Source of the DNA: Natronosalvus halobius
Lineage (GTDB): Archaea; Halobacteriota; Halobacteria; Halobacteriales; Natrialbaceae
Assembly: GCF_024138145.1 (NCBI RefSeq)
Contig: NZ_CP099997.1
Span: forward strand, 1,302,001-1,366,000
Length of the DNA: 64,000 nt
Direction of reading: 5' to 3'
The stretch's first letter is position 1. Each line of letters opens with the position of its first letter. The position numbers and the translations under genes were made by a program. The notes under the pieces were generated by a model. It ran no database searches. It saw only the letters and a program-made list of their open reading frames with translations, and was not told the origin of the DNA. Shown in pieces: positions 43,307 to 52,200 of the stretch.

Positions 43307-44755
43307 TCACCCCGATTCGATGTCCTCGAGAGCGGTCTGGAGGTCCGTGGCGGCGTCCTCGGGGTCCTTCGATCCCGAAACCGCGCTGTTGGCTTCCTCG
43401 GCGATCCGCGTCGACTCGGTACCCCAGACCTCCGTGACGGGTCGGGGCATCGTGTTCTCGCCGGCGAGGCGAAGCGTGTTCATGTACGCGCCCATCGGCT
43501 CGATGCTCTCGGCCTCCTCGGACTCGAAGAGTTCGGGCTTGGGCGGGAGCCAGCCCCAGATGTCGAGGATGCCCAGCAGCAAGTCGTCCTCCATCGACAC
43601 CCGCAACACCTCGCGTGCCTGCTCGAGGTTGTTCGAGTTCGGGTTGAGCACGATGTGCCAACCCCCGAGGGCGGAAGTCGTCCCGCCGGTACCGGACTGG
43701 TTCGCCTCGTCCTCGGTGACGGCGTAGGGAATCGGCATCGTGCCGACGTTGTCGACGCCGTGTTCCTCGGCGCCGGCCCGGATCGCGTACGGCCAGTTGC
43801 GGTGAAACGCCGCGTTGCCGTTCTCGAACTCGGGCAACGACTCGTCCTCGGTCCAGGAGGTGATGTCGGAGGGGGCGACGCCGGACGCGTAGCCCTCGAG
43901 AGCGTCGTCGTACTCCTCGTCGACGAACGTTCGCATCATCCGGAGCGAGTCGACGAACTCAGGTTCGTCGACGGTGACGGGTCGCTCGCCGACCGGGCCA
44001 AACAGGTTGTCCCGCCCGCCGAAGTACGCACCGCCCCAGGAGCTCAACACTTCGTTGAACGTACAACAGGACGTCCCCTCGTAGACGTCCCACTGTGTCG
44101 AGAGGCCGAACTCGGCGTCAGAGGCGTCGACGACTTCTTCCGCGAGATTCGACCACTCCTCCCAGGTTATCGGTTCGGTGGCCCAGGTCTCGAAGTCGCC
44201 GTCCTCGTAACCGGCCTCGCGGGCGTAGTCCTTCCGGTAGATCATCACCGGGAAGTCCGGAAAGAGCGGTACGCCGTAGAGGTCCTCGGATTCGGGGTCT
44301 CGAGCCGTCGCGGTGAACCCCTCGAAGTACTCGTCGTTGACCCGCTGGACGTCCTCATCTTCGAGTTCCTCGTTCAGGTTCGCGATGAGCCCCTGCTGGA
44401 TGAAGACGTTGACCCAGCCGTTGTCCATCAGCATCAGGTCGGGTTCGGCCTCGCCGGTGTCGAGGGCCGTCTGGTAGTTGTCCCGGCGTTCGTCGCTGTT
44501 GTCCGCCCCGGGGCGGAACTCGATCTCGATGTCCTCGCTCAGCCCGTTCTCGTGGTACAGGTCCTCGATGTCGTCGCCCACTTCGTTCGCGGCGCTCGGA
44601 TCGAAGCCGAACGAGACCGATCCCTCGGAGTCCTCACCACCGCCGCCGTAGATGCATCCGGCGAGTCCCACCGCACCGGAGGCACCCGCTGCGGCGACGA
44701 ACGTCCGACGGGAGACCCGCGAGCGTGGCGCGTTTCGGGGCCGATTTCCAGACAT
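43307..44755 (-). CDS. Sugar ABC substrate-binding lipoprotein
   Basis: A 482-residue family 1 binding protein. The Tat signal SRRTFVAAAGASGAVG ends in lipobox LAGC, so it is lipid-anchored outside the cell. Body motifs such as LMDNGWVNVFIQQGLIANL, FPDFPVMIYRKDY and GNAAFHRNWPYA match sugar-binding proteins. It is the first gene of the seven-gene cluster. The ATG at 44755 directly precedes the signal peptide; the sequence before it is intergenic. Confidence 0.93.
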   Translation of the reverse strand: MSGNRPRNAPRSRVSRRTFVAAAGASGAVGLAGCIYGGGGEDSEGSVSFGFDPSAANEVGDDIEDLYHENGLSEDIEIEFRPGADNSDERRDNYQTALDTGEAEPDLMLMDNGWVNVFIQQGLIANLNEELEDEDVQRVNDEYFEGFTATARDPESEDLYGVPLFPDFPVMIYRKDYAREAGYEDGDFETWATEPITWEEWSNLAEEVVDASDAEFGLSTQWDVYEGTSCCTFNEVLSSWGGAYFGGRDNLFGPVGERPVTVDEPEFVDSLRMMRTFVDEEYDDALEGYASGVAPSDITSWTEDESLPEFENGNAAFHRNWPYAIRAGAEEHGVDNVGTMPIPYAVTEDEANQSGTGGTTSALGGWHIVLNPNSNNLEQAREVLRVSMEDDLLLGILDIWGWLPPKPELFESEEAESIEPMGAYMNTLRLAGENTMPRPVTEVWGTESTRIAEEANSAVSGSKDPEDAATDLQTALEDIESG

Positions 44756-44799
44756 GACGTGCACTCGTGTGCGGGGACCGGCCATTGTAATAGAGAGAA

Positions 44800-44832
44800 T
44801 ACACGCCCCAGCCCCGACGCTTCCGGCGTGTA
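44800..44832. promoter_or_regulatory. Inverted repeat upstream of the sugar operon
   Basis: TACACGCC (44800-44807) and GGCGTGTA (44825-44832) are perfect inverted halves with a 17-bp spacer. They lie just upstream of a TATA-like ATTACAAT (about 44785-44792, minus strand). An activator or repressor site is likely. Confidence 0.5.
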
Positions 44833-45125
44833 ATCTCGAGTTACTCATCGAGAAAACCAGACGCCGACTTCAGGACGGGATCGAACGCATTCGACCCCGC
44901 GTTTCGCCACGAGTGTTCGTCTCACGCCGTTCGTCGACGCCCGTCACCGTCGCCGGGTTTTCGGGCAAGATACCGTTGGCCCGCGACGCGGAAGTGTAAC
45001 GAGAGGTTCTCTCGGGTTCGCTGAGTCGTCAGTCGTCGATTGTCGATCATCGGTCGTCGGTCGTCGGTCGCCGGTCGTTTATCCTTGATCTGTAGACTCG
45101 AGCGGTAACGCCGACTACTGAATGT

Positions 45126-45161
45126 AAATCCGAATCCAAATCCGAATCTAAATCCGAATCC
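45126..45161. repeat. 12-bp tandem repeat, three copies
   Basis: AAATCCGAATCC at 45126, 45138 and 45150 differ by one base. The array sits about 100 bp upstream of nikR. Confidence 0.75.
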
Positions 45162-45266
45162 GAAACCATATCCAGATTTGCATTCGGATCCGCTCTACCT
45201 CTCGCTCTAAACCCGAATCGCACCGGAATAATAAGGCTTAACAATTTCATAGCGCCGAATTATTAC

Positions 45267-45689
45267 ATGGCCGTCGTTAGCGTCTCGATGCCGGATGCGT
45301 TGCTCGAGCGAATCGATCAGTTCGCCGACGATCACGGATACACGGGTCGGAGCGAAGTCGTCAGGGAAGCCTCCAGAAACCTCCTCGGCGAGTTCGAGGA
45401 CACCCGACTCGAGGGTCGCGAACTCATGGGCATCGTCACCGTCATGTTCGACTACGAGACGACCAGCGTCGAGGAGCGAATGATGCGCCTCCGTCACGAA
45501 CACGAGTCGCTCGTCGCCTCGAACTTTCACAGCCACGTCGGCGATCACTTCTGCATGGAACTGTTCGTCCTGGAGGGGTCGCTCGAGGACATCTCGACGT
45601 TCGTCGGCAAGATCCGGGCGACGAAGGACGTCCTCTCGGTCGATTACTCGGTCAATCCGGTCGACGGACTCGAGACGATTAGCGAGTGA
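45267..45689 (+). CDS. nikR: NikR-like nickel-responsive regulator
   Basis: A 140-residue regulator. The N-terminal ribbon-helix-helix ([32 protein letters not shown]) binds DNA. The C-terminal ACT-like domain has His77, His88, His90 and Cys96, with exactly the spacing of the square-planar nickel ligands of E. coli NikR (76, 87, 89, 95). Nickel sensing is therefore likely. A TATA-like CTTAAC lies about 25 bp before the start. The mobile cassette begins 37 bp after its stop codon. Confidence 0.93.
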   Translation: MAVVSVSMPDALLERIDQFADDHGYTGRSEVVREASRNLLGEFEDTRLEGRELMGIVTVMFDYETTSVEERMMRLRHEHESLVASNFHSHVGDHFCMELFVLEGSLEDISTFVGKIRATKDVLSVDYSVNPVDGLETISE

Positions 45690-45718
45690 CTGGCTAGTCA
45701 AACGTACCGCGTAACGCT

Positions 45719-45726
45719 ATAAATTT
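45719..45726. repeat. Target-site duplication, left copy
   Basis: ATAAATTT directly abuts the left inverted end of the cassette. An identical copy abuts the right end at 46988-46995. Confidence 0.8.
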
Positions 45727-45732
45727 GGCTTT

Positions 45733-45764
45733 GTTGAAACCCTCAAACGGTGATAGGTTTCAAC
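45733..45764. repeat. Hairpin at the left cassette end
   Basis: GTTGAAACC (45733-45741) pairs perfectly with GGTTTCAAC (45756-45764) across a 14-nt loop. It may block incoming transcripts from nikR. Confidence 0.6.
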
Positions 45765-45901
45765 GACCGTGCTGAATACAAAGCGCGAATGTGGCACGAG
45801 ATGAGAGACAATCTGCGAGAGTTGATAACCGTTCAGTACAGGCGGAGTACGCCCCGACCAGCCAAGACTAATACACCTCGTACAGTAGGACTACAACCCC
45901 T

Positions 45902-45927
45902 CTTTTAGTTACCCAAATAACTATTTT
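45902..45927 (+). promoter_or_regulatory. Promoter of the cassette lipoprotein gene
   Basis: An A/T-rich segment with AACTATTTT (45919-45927) about 26 bp before the ATG at 45953 fits an archaeal TATA box, so the cargo gene is transcribed independently. Confidence 0.45.
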
Positions 45928-45952
45928 CGAGCGGGTCTCAATAACTCAACAA

Positions 45953-46741
45953 ATGAAACGACGACGGTATCTACTTGGAGTAATCACGGTGCCAACTGCT
46001 GGTGTAGCGGGGTGTCTCTCACGTGGTTCAACACCGGATGATGGATCTGATTTGACCCCTGAGGATGACCGAGACGTCGAGACGGTTGCCACGGAGACGT
46101 TCGACACCGATTTCACCCCGATCTGTGCCGACGGTGAATCCCTCGAATCAGATGTCGAGGGATCGTACGCAGAGCTCGTTACCGACCACGAATTTTTCAG
46201 AGACGCCGAAAGCGGTCGATACGGTGTTCGGGGTCGAATTGGGCCGTGGGAAGGTGGGAATATTCCAGAGGTTCGAGCAGAATTTTCCGATGAATCGCAT
46301 GCAAAAGATACGGGGTTCGGCGTTGCTGAGGACGAGACGTATTTGTTTACGGTGATGGCTTCTGAAGGCAATCCTGACGCGATAGAGGGGTATACGCTCT
46401 CTACTGACGGTGGTGGGGTCGAGGATATCGGGCCCGCCTCCGAGGAGTACGTGACTCTCGATGGAGACTGGGGCCAGATTGGAACGTACGATGACGCTCC
46501 AGTGTATGGATACGTTGGAAGAGTCGATAACAACCACACGAAGGACGTTACGCTGTATCCACACCTAAAAGCCTATCTCGACGAGACGACGGTGGCCTAC
46601 GCTGGCCAAAGCACAGAGTTGGGGATCGATGTTGCTTCCGGAGACACTCAAACAGTCTACTTCCCCTATCCACGGTGCGATCCCGCGAAAATTGAATACG
46701 TTGAGGGATGGTTGGCATGGGCTACGATGGATAACCCGTAG
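45953..46741 (+). CDS. Cassette-borne lipoprotein
   Basis: A 262-residue protein. The signal (KRRRYLLGVITVPTAG) ends in lipobox VAGC, giving a lipid-anchored surface protein. An acidic linker follows, then two domains that look like beta-sandwiches (about 85-160 and 180-262). The second, VYGYVGRVDNNHTKDVTLYP followed by GDTQTVYFPYPRCD, resembles the FxLYD pattern. That is an inference; no function is known. Base composition is clearly lower in GC than in neighbouring genes, with frequent A/T-ending codons, which suits recent transfer. It is the only gene between the inverted ends of the cassette. Confidence 0.8.
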   Translation: MKRRRYLLGVITVPTAGVAGCLSRGSTPDDGSDLTPEDDRDVETVATETFDTDFTPICADGESLESDVEGSYAELVTDHEFFRDAESGRYGVRGRIGPWEGGNIPEVRAEFSDESHAKDTGFGVAEDETYLFTVMASEGNPDAIEGYTLSTDGGGVEDIGPASEEYVTLDGDWGQIGTYDDAPVYGYVGRVDNNHTKDVTLYPHLKAYLDETTVAYAGQSTELGIDVASGDTQTVYFPYPRCDPAKIEYVEGWLAWATMDNP

Positions 46742-47061
46742 CTCGTTACGCGGAAGAATCGAAGAATCCCTCTCGAAGGCCGTCAACTCCAATCAGTCTC
46801 TCGAAATGGTGTTGATCACTGATCATAACCTATAAGCCAAATCTAATTGGGTGACACAATCAGTAAGCACGTGTGTGATCGGATGATTCACCGGTGTCAA
46901 TGCGAAATAACCGATGTTGTCGTGCTGCACTCATCCTCTATATTCAGCACCCGATCTCTATCAACAGTTGAGGGTTTCAACAGAACCATAAATTTTGAAG
47001 TAGTGATACCCAACTCGAGTCCTTCGACAGCTACAAGCCGTCCATCGCCCACGTTCGTCGT
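46742..47061. other. Right part of the cassette and leader of the next gene
   Basis: No gene. It contains a TGATCACTGATCA-like palindromic patch near 46813, the right inverted end (46968-46987), the target duplication, and 66 bp of native leader before the AIR-synthase-like gene. Confidence 0.5.
46988..46995. repeat. Target-site duplication, right copy
   Basis: ATAAATTT, identical to 45719-45726, directly follows the right inverted end. Confidence 0.8.
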
Positions 47062-48060
47062 ATGCCCGGCAAAGTCCACCCCGACGACCTCGTGGCGCAC
47101 GTCTTCGGCCGGACCGGCGACGCCGACGACTCCGTCCTGCAGGGTCCGGCGACGGGCGAGGACGCCGCGGTCATCGACTGGCCCGGCGGTCACCTCGTCG
47201 TGAGTTCCGACCCCATCTCGCTCGCCGCCAGCGAAGTCGGCACCCTCGGCGTTCACATCGCCTGCAACGACGTCGCCGCTAGCGGGGCCGACCCTCGCTG
47301 GCTCACGACCGTCATCCTGCTCCCTTCGTCGGCGGCTGACGACGGAGACGACACCCTCGAGACCGTCACCCGCGACCTGGACGCCGCCGCTCGCTCGCTG
47401 GGGGCGACCATCGTCGGCGGCCACTCCGAGTACGTCGACGCCCTCGAGCGCCCGCTGGTCTCGCTGACCGCGATGGGCGCCGCCGAACGCGTCCTGGAGA
47501 CCGGCGGCGCCAGACCGGGCGACCACGTGCTCCTGACGAAAGCCGCCGCCATCGAGGGGACGGCCATCCTGGCGGCGGATTTTGGCGAGCAACTCGGCGT
47601 CGACGAGGCGACGCGCTCGAGTGCCGAGACGTTCCTGGCGGAGGTCAGCGTCGTCCCCGACGCCCGAATCCTCCGGGAGTACGCGAATGCGATGCACGAC
47701 CCGACTGAAGGCGGCGTGACGGCCGGCCTGCTCGAACTCGCCCAGGCCTCGGGGGTTCGACTCGAGGTAGACCGCGACGCGATTCCGGTTCGGTCGGAGA
47801 CGGCGACTCTCTGTAGGGCTGCCGAAGTCGACCCGCTGCGGATATTCGGCTCCGGAGCCCTGCTCGCGACGATTCCCGACGACGACCTCGAGGCGTGTCT
47901 CGACTCGCTTTCGGCGGCCGACATCGAGGCGGCGGTCGTCGGTCGCGTCCAGGCGCTCGAAGGCGACGCCAAACGACCGTCGCTCGTCCTGGACGGCGAG
48001 ACCATCACCGACCCGGTGATGGACGACCTCTATCCGCTCTGGGAGGGGAGCGACGTCTGA
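47062..48060 (+). CDS. AIR synthase/HypE-like ATP-binding protein
   Basis: A 332-residue protein of the PurM/HypE/SelD fold. The N-terminal ATP domain shows GEDAAVIDW, VVSSDPIS and HIACNDVAASGADPRWL, and the C-terminal domain shows HDPTEGGVTAGLLELA and FGSGALLATIP. HypE matures [NiFe] hydrogenase, but haloarchaea usually lack that enzyme, and the C-terminal Cys of HypE is absent here. The true reaction is therefore unknown. It may once have lain next to nikR before the cassette inserted. Confidence 0.85.
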   Translation: MPGKVHPDDLVAHVFGRTGDADDSVLQGPATGEDAAVIDWPGGHLVVSSDPISLAASEVGTLGVHIACNDVAASGADPRWLTTVILLPSSAADDGDDTLETVTRDLDAAARSLGATIVGGHSEYVDALERPLVSLTAMGAAERVLETGGARPGDHVLLTKAAAIEGTAILAADFGEQLGVDEATRSSAETFLAEVSVVPDARILREYANAMHDPTEGGVTAGLLELAQASGVRLEVDRDAIPVRSETATLCRAAEVDPLRIFGSGALLATIPDDDLEACLDSLSAADIEAAVVGRVQALEGDAKRPSLVLDGETITDPVMDDLYPLWEGSDV

Positions 48061-48111
48061 GGAGGCAGCGTCGAACTCGTACGCACGCACTTCTCTTATT
48101 ACCGGCTTTCA

Positions 48112-48181
48112 CGACTCTGTCCGCTCCCACGACTTTGCCCGCTCCCTCGACTCCCAAGGTTCCACGACTCCCAAGGTTCCA
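48112..48181. repeat. Short tandem repeat array, 17-18-bp units
   Basis: Four units run from 48112: two degenerate 18-bp CGACTYTGYCCGCTCCCN units, then two perfect 17-bp CGACTCCCAAGGTTCCA units at 48148 and 48165. The rest of the 294-bp gap holds no gene. Confidence 0.75.
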
Positions 48182-48354
48182 CAGTTGCTCGCGCAATTTC
48201 AGTCACCCTCACACTTACACTCCTCACACCCGTCCCCCCTCGAGCGTTGATGTGCCGCCGCGTGAAACCGATGTGGCCCCAATACTGTATTTCCGGCTGA
48301 CACCTGTCGACACGCTTTTCTCTCTCGATAGATGAGGTTGCGCTGATAGGCAGA

Positions 48355-48855
48355 ATGTTTCGTAACCAGGTGATACGCGTGCAGGACCGGGTCCGGCACG
48401 CGCTCCGGACGGCGTGGGAAGAGGAACACACGCCCCACGAGGTCGCGACGAGTTTCGCCATCGGCATCTTCGTCACGGCCCTGCCGACCGGCGGGCTCGG
48501 AATCGGCTCGTTTTTTCTATTCGCGTACTGGTGGTCCTGGATCTCGAAGCCCGCGATCTTCTCCTCCGTAGCCGTCCTGAATCCCGCCATCAAACCCGCC
48601 GTCTATCTCGGGAGCTTCTACGTCGGTGCAACCCTCTTCGGCACCGACCCCATTATCGTCTCCGAGTGGGCACACCTCGAGACCGCCCTGCTGTTGATCC
48701 AGCTCCTGCTCATCGGAAACCTCATACTCGCGGTGTTGCTCGCCGGCGTCGCCTACGTCGCGGCGTACTACCTGGTCCAGAACTACGTCGAGAACGCTGA
48801 CAAGCAGACGGCCTCCCCGGCCGACGACCTCCCCACTCCGTTCTGGCGGAAGTAG
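48355..48855 (+). CDS. DUF2062 membrane protein
   Basis: A 166-residue protein with three membrane helices and the DUF2062 pattern ATSFAIGIFVTALPTGGLG, then a Pro-containing loop (NPAIKPAVYLGSF). In bacteria the domain is often linked to glycosyltransferases or chain-length control, but its role in archaea is unknown. The N-terminal 30 residues are charged and cytoplasmic. The 30-bp minisatellite begins 65 bp after its stop. Confidence 0.85.
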   Translation: MFRNQVIRVQDRVRHALRTAWEEEHTPHEVATSFAIGIFVTALPTGGLGIGSFFLFAYWWSWISKPAIFSSVAVLNPAIKPAVYLGSFYVGATLFGTDPIIVSEWAHLETALLLIQLLLIGNLILAVLLAGVAYVAAYYLVQNYVENADKQTASPADDLPTPFWRK

Positions 48856-49209
48856 CCGTTTCCGGCCCGTTCCGCACATCGTACCGCCTCCAGCAGAATA
48901 GACGACGTGTTCGCTCACATTCACACCCAGACCTACGCCTGCACCTACACTCACACCCAGACCTACGCCTGCACCTACACTCACACCCAGACCTACGCCT
49001 GCACCTACACTCACACCCAGACCTACGCCTGCACCTACACTCACACCCACACTTCGACCCGATCAGTCGCGTCCCGAGACTCGAAATCCAGCGCCAGCTG
49101 ACAGTCTTGGGCAACGAAACAGCGGGGATAGAATTAACTCCCCCCAGACGGATTCACAATCAGTTGTGGACCGTGCTGGACCAGTACGGTTCGCGTCTAT
49201 CACGCATCT
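48856..49209. other. 354-bp gap dominated by a minisatellite
   Basis: Apart from the 30-bp repeat array at 48921-49049, the gap has a TATA-like GAATTAAC at about 49130, 80 bp before the HEAT-PQQ start. No gene is supported. Confidence 0.5.
48921..49049. repeat. 30-bp minisatellite, four perfect copies
   Basis: The unit starting ACCTACGCCTGCACCTACAC is found without any change at 48931, 48961, 48991 and 49021, preceded by the last 10 bases of another copy. The unit itself is built from CACCTACACTCACACC-like words. Perfect identity suggests recent expansion. There are no spacers, so it is not a CRISPR. Confidence 0.92.
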
Positions 49210-52200
49210 ATGCCACGAAACGACCCTTCGAACCCGGACGACCCCGTGCTCGGAAAGCCGGGCGACGACCTCGAGGTTACCCTCGGGATCGACCAACTAC
49301 AGCGCTTTCTCTCTGCCGACGACCCCGACGTTCGGACGTACGCGGCCAGCACGCTCGCCGGCGAGGCGGCCGATCGACCGCGCGAGGTCTGCTCGGCAGT
49401 TCCAGCATTGATCGACCGACTCGAGGACGAACCGTCGGTTCGGTCTCACGCGACGGCGGCGCTCGCGGCAATCGCCCGGGACCACCCGGAGGAAGTCACG
49501 GCTGCCGTCCCAGCGCTGACCGATCGACTCGAGGGATCGACCGCCGTCCGCGCCGACGCCGTCGACGCCCTCGCGTCCATCGGTGACGCGGAGCCGACCA
49601 CGTTGCTCGAATCGGTCGACGCACTGGCAGCGATCGTTTCCGACGAGGAAGAGGACCAGGACCACGACGATGCCGAAGACGATTTCGTCTGCCGGCGAGC
49701 GGCCGCCGCGCTGGCGGCCGTCGCCGACGTCGACGCCCAGGCGGTCAGGCCCGTGGCAGCCTCGATCGCTACGGCCGCCGACCACGAGGATGAGGCAGTT
49801 CGCGGACACGCCGTTCGAGCCCTGCGAGCCGTCGCCGAATCGGACCCGGCCGCACTCGCCGCGACGACCGACGCCGCCTCGCCCCTGCTCGAGCGACTCG
49901 TCGACGACGGAGCGATCCGGGCCGACGCGATGGCCGCACTCCGCGCGCTCGCGGTCGGAGACGACCCCGCGCCGGTCGCCATCGAACCCGTCGCGAAACG
50001 ACTCGACGACCAGAGCCCAAACGTCCGCCAGGACGCCGCGATCACGCTGATGGCAGTCGCAACCGAGACGCCAGAGCGGGCGTCGACCGCACTCGATCCG
50101 CTCACGGCGGCGCTCACCGACACCCCCTCGATTCGCGAATCGGCCATCCGCGCACTCCGACACGTCGCCACTGCAGACCCCGCGCTGACGGGCCTCGAGT
50201 CGTCCGTTCCGGCCGTCACGGATCGCCTGACTGACGTCCAGGCGGCCGTCCGAACCGACGCGGCGGCGACCCTGCGCGCCGTCGCCGACGAACGGCCAGC
50301 TACCGTTCGGTCGTCGGTCGTCGCGCTGGCCGCCGTCCTGGAGGACGACGCCATCGAAACCCGCGAACACGCTGCCGCCGCAATCGAGGCCGTTGCCGGG
50401 GAACACCCCGACGCCGTCGCGCCCGTCGTGGCGGAACTCGCGGCTCGCCTCGAGGAGGACGAGGGTGAAGACGAAGACGAAGACGAAGACGGGACGTCGG
50501 TGCGGGCGGACGTCGCTCGAGCCCTGGCCGCCGTCGCGGCGGCCAACCCCGACGCCGTTCGCGTCGAGGTTCATGCCCTCGCCGCGTGCCTGGACGAACC
50601 GAACGAGTCAGTCAGACGGCCAGCCGCCGACGCGCTCGGTGCCGTCGCTCTCGACGGCGACGTCGACCAGGCGGTCGTCGAACATTCCCTCGCACAGCTC
50701 GAGGAAGGGCGAGGTGAAGAGACCGACACGTGGAGACAGGGCCACGCCGCCCGGTCGCTGGCGGAGGTCGCCGAGGAGCAGGTTGCGAACGTCCATCCGG
50801 CCGTTCGATCCCTCTCGAGCCGTCTGGCAGCCGACACCGTCGCCGTCCGACGAGCGGCTTCTCGCGACCTCGCCGGCGTCGCCACCGAACGGCCGCGAGA
50901 CGTCCGTTCGGCCGTCGAACCGCTGGCGACTCGCCTCGAAGACGACGACGCGAGTGTCCGCAACAACGCCGCGATCGCCCTCCAGAGACTGGGGGAGGCC
51001 TACCCCGAGGACGTTCGGTCGGCGCTGGGCGCGCTATTCGGATCGGTGGACGATCCCGACCGGACCGTCCGGACGAACGTCGTCGCCGCGCTCACCACGA
51101 TCGGTCCCGACGGCGACCGCATTCGATCGCCGGCTCGGGCGCTGGCAGTCGCCGAAACCACAGCCGACGACGCCTCGATTCGAACCGGCGCACTCGAGGC
51201 CCTCGGCGTGTTGCTCCCGGAGACCGGCGACGAAACGACCGCCGTCGTCGACGCCGTTCTCGATCGACTTGCCGACGACTGTCGACCAGCCGAACGGAGT
51301 GCCGCGCTCGAGGCACTCGAAACTCTCCTCACGAGACCCATCGAGACCGATCCGACGCCGACCGAGGCCGTCCTGGACCAGCTCGACGACGGGACGACGG
51401 CGAGAACGACCGCCCTGGCCCGTTCGCTGGCCGACCTCGCTCGCGTCGATACGGCCATCGTGGAACCGCTCGCCTCGAGCCTGCTCGAACGGCTGGCGAA
51501 CGCCGGACGACTCGAACGTCAGGCCCACCTTCGAACACTCTCGGCCGTAGCCGATGGGTCGGGTCGGTCCGTCGTGGCGCTCCTCCTCGAGTCCGCAGAC
51601 GATCGGTCGATGGAGGCAGTCGCGGCCGACCTCGCGACGCTCGCGGCGGTCGAATCCGAGTCAGTGAGCCAGAACGCGGACGCCGTCGCCGACCTCCTCG
51701 AACACGAGACGACGGCCGTTCGCGGCTACGCGACGCTCTCGCTCGCGACCGTCGCCGTCCTCCAGGACGACTCGACGCTCGAGACGGAGTTCGACGCCGT
51801 CGAGGACCGACTGGTCGACGCCGCGTCGCTCGTGGCCGGCGGGGAGACACCGACGCACACGGACGCGATCAACAATCAGCTCTCGGGACTCGGTCGCCGC
51901 GTCGACGGCGACCCCTGGGCGGCCGGAATCGCGGTGCTCGGACTGTCGGTGCTCGCCGAGTGCTCCGAGCAGCTACGACCGACGGCGCTGTCGAAGGTTG
52001 CCGCGGGACTCGATGTCGATTCGCCCGTGGTTCGGACGACGACGGCTCGAACCCTCGCGGCAGTCGCCGAAGACGACTCCGGTGGGTTCGAGTCGAGCGT
52101 CCCGGCGCTCGTCGACGCGCTCCAGGACGAAGACGACAGCGTTCGAGCGTTCGCCACTCGCACGCTGTCCGCACTGGCGCCTCGCGGCGACGTAGACCTC

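Larger units (their letters stand above)
44756..45266. other. 511-bp gap, sugar operon to nikR
   Basis: No gene is supported. From left to right it contains the sugar-operon promoter, an 8-17-8 inverted repeat at 44800-44832, a GTCGTCGGTC-rich patch (about 45028-45080), a 12-bp tandem repeat at 45126-45161, and the nikR promoter. Confidence 0.5.
45727..46987. mobile_element. Transposase-less IS5-type mobile cassette with lipoprotein cargo
   Basis: A 1,261-bp element. Its ends are GGCTTTGTTGAAACCCTCAA (45727-45746) and, inverted, GGTTCTGTTGAAACCCTCAA (46968-46987), matching at 18 of 20 positions. The GGCTTTGTTGAA end is the style of IS903/IS5-family elements. Similarity continues inward: GTGCTGAATA occurs 42 bp from the left tip and, inverted, 37 bp from the right tip. 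An 8-bp target duplication, the size made by ISH1/IS903-like elements, flanks both ends. No transposase fragment is visible; the only gene is a lipoprotein gene with its own promoter. By definition this resembles a mobile insertion cassette mobilised in trans. Confidence 0.8.

Noticed and set aside
47062-48060. True hydrogenase maturation factor HypE
   Set aside because: The C-terminal cysteine that carries the thiocyanate group in HypE is missing, and no hydrogenase genes are present.
48921-49049. CRISPR array
   Set aside because: Copies are directly adjacent with no unique spacers, and no cas gene is near.
48907-49101. Open frame through the 30-bp minisatellite, repeated TYACTYTHTQ
   Set aside because: The frame exists because the period is a multiple of three and the unit has no stop on either strand. 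No start context or flanking domain supports a protein.
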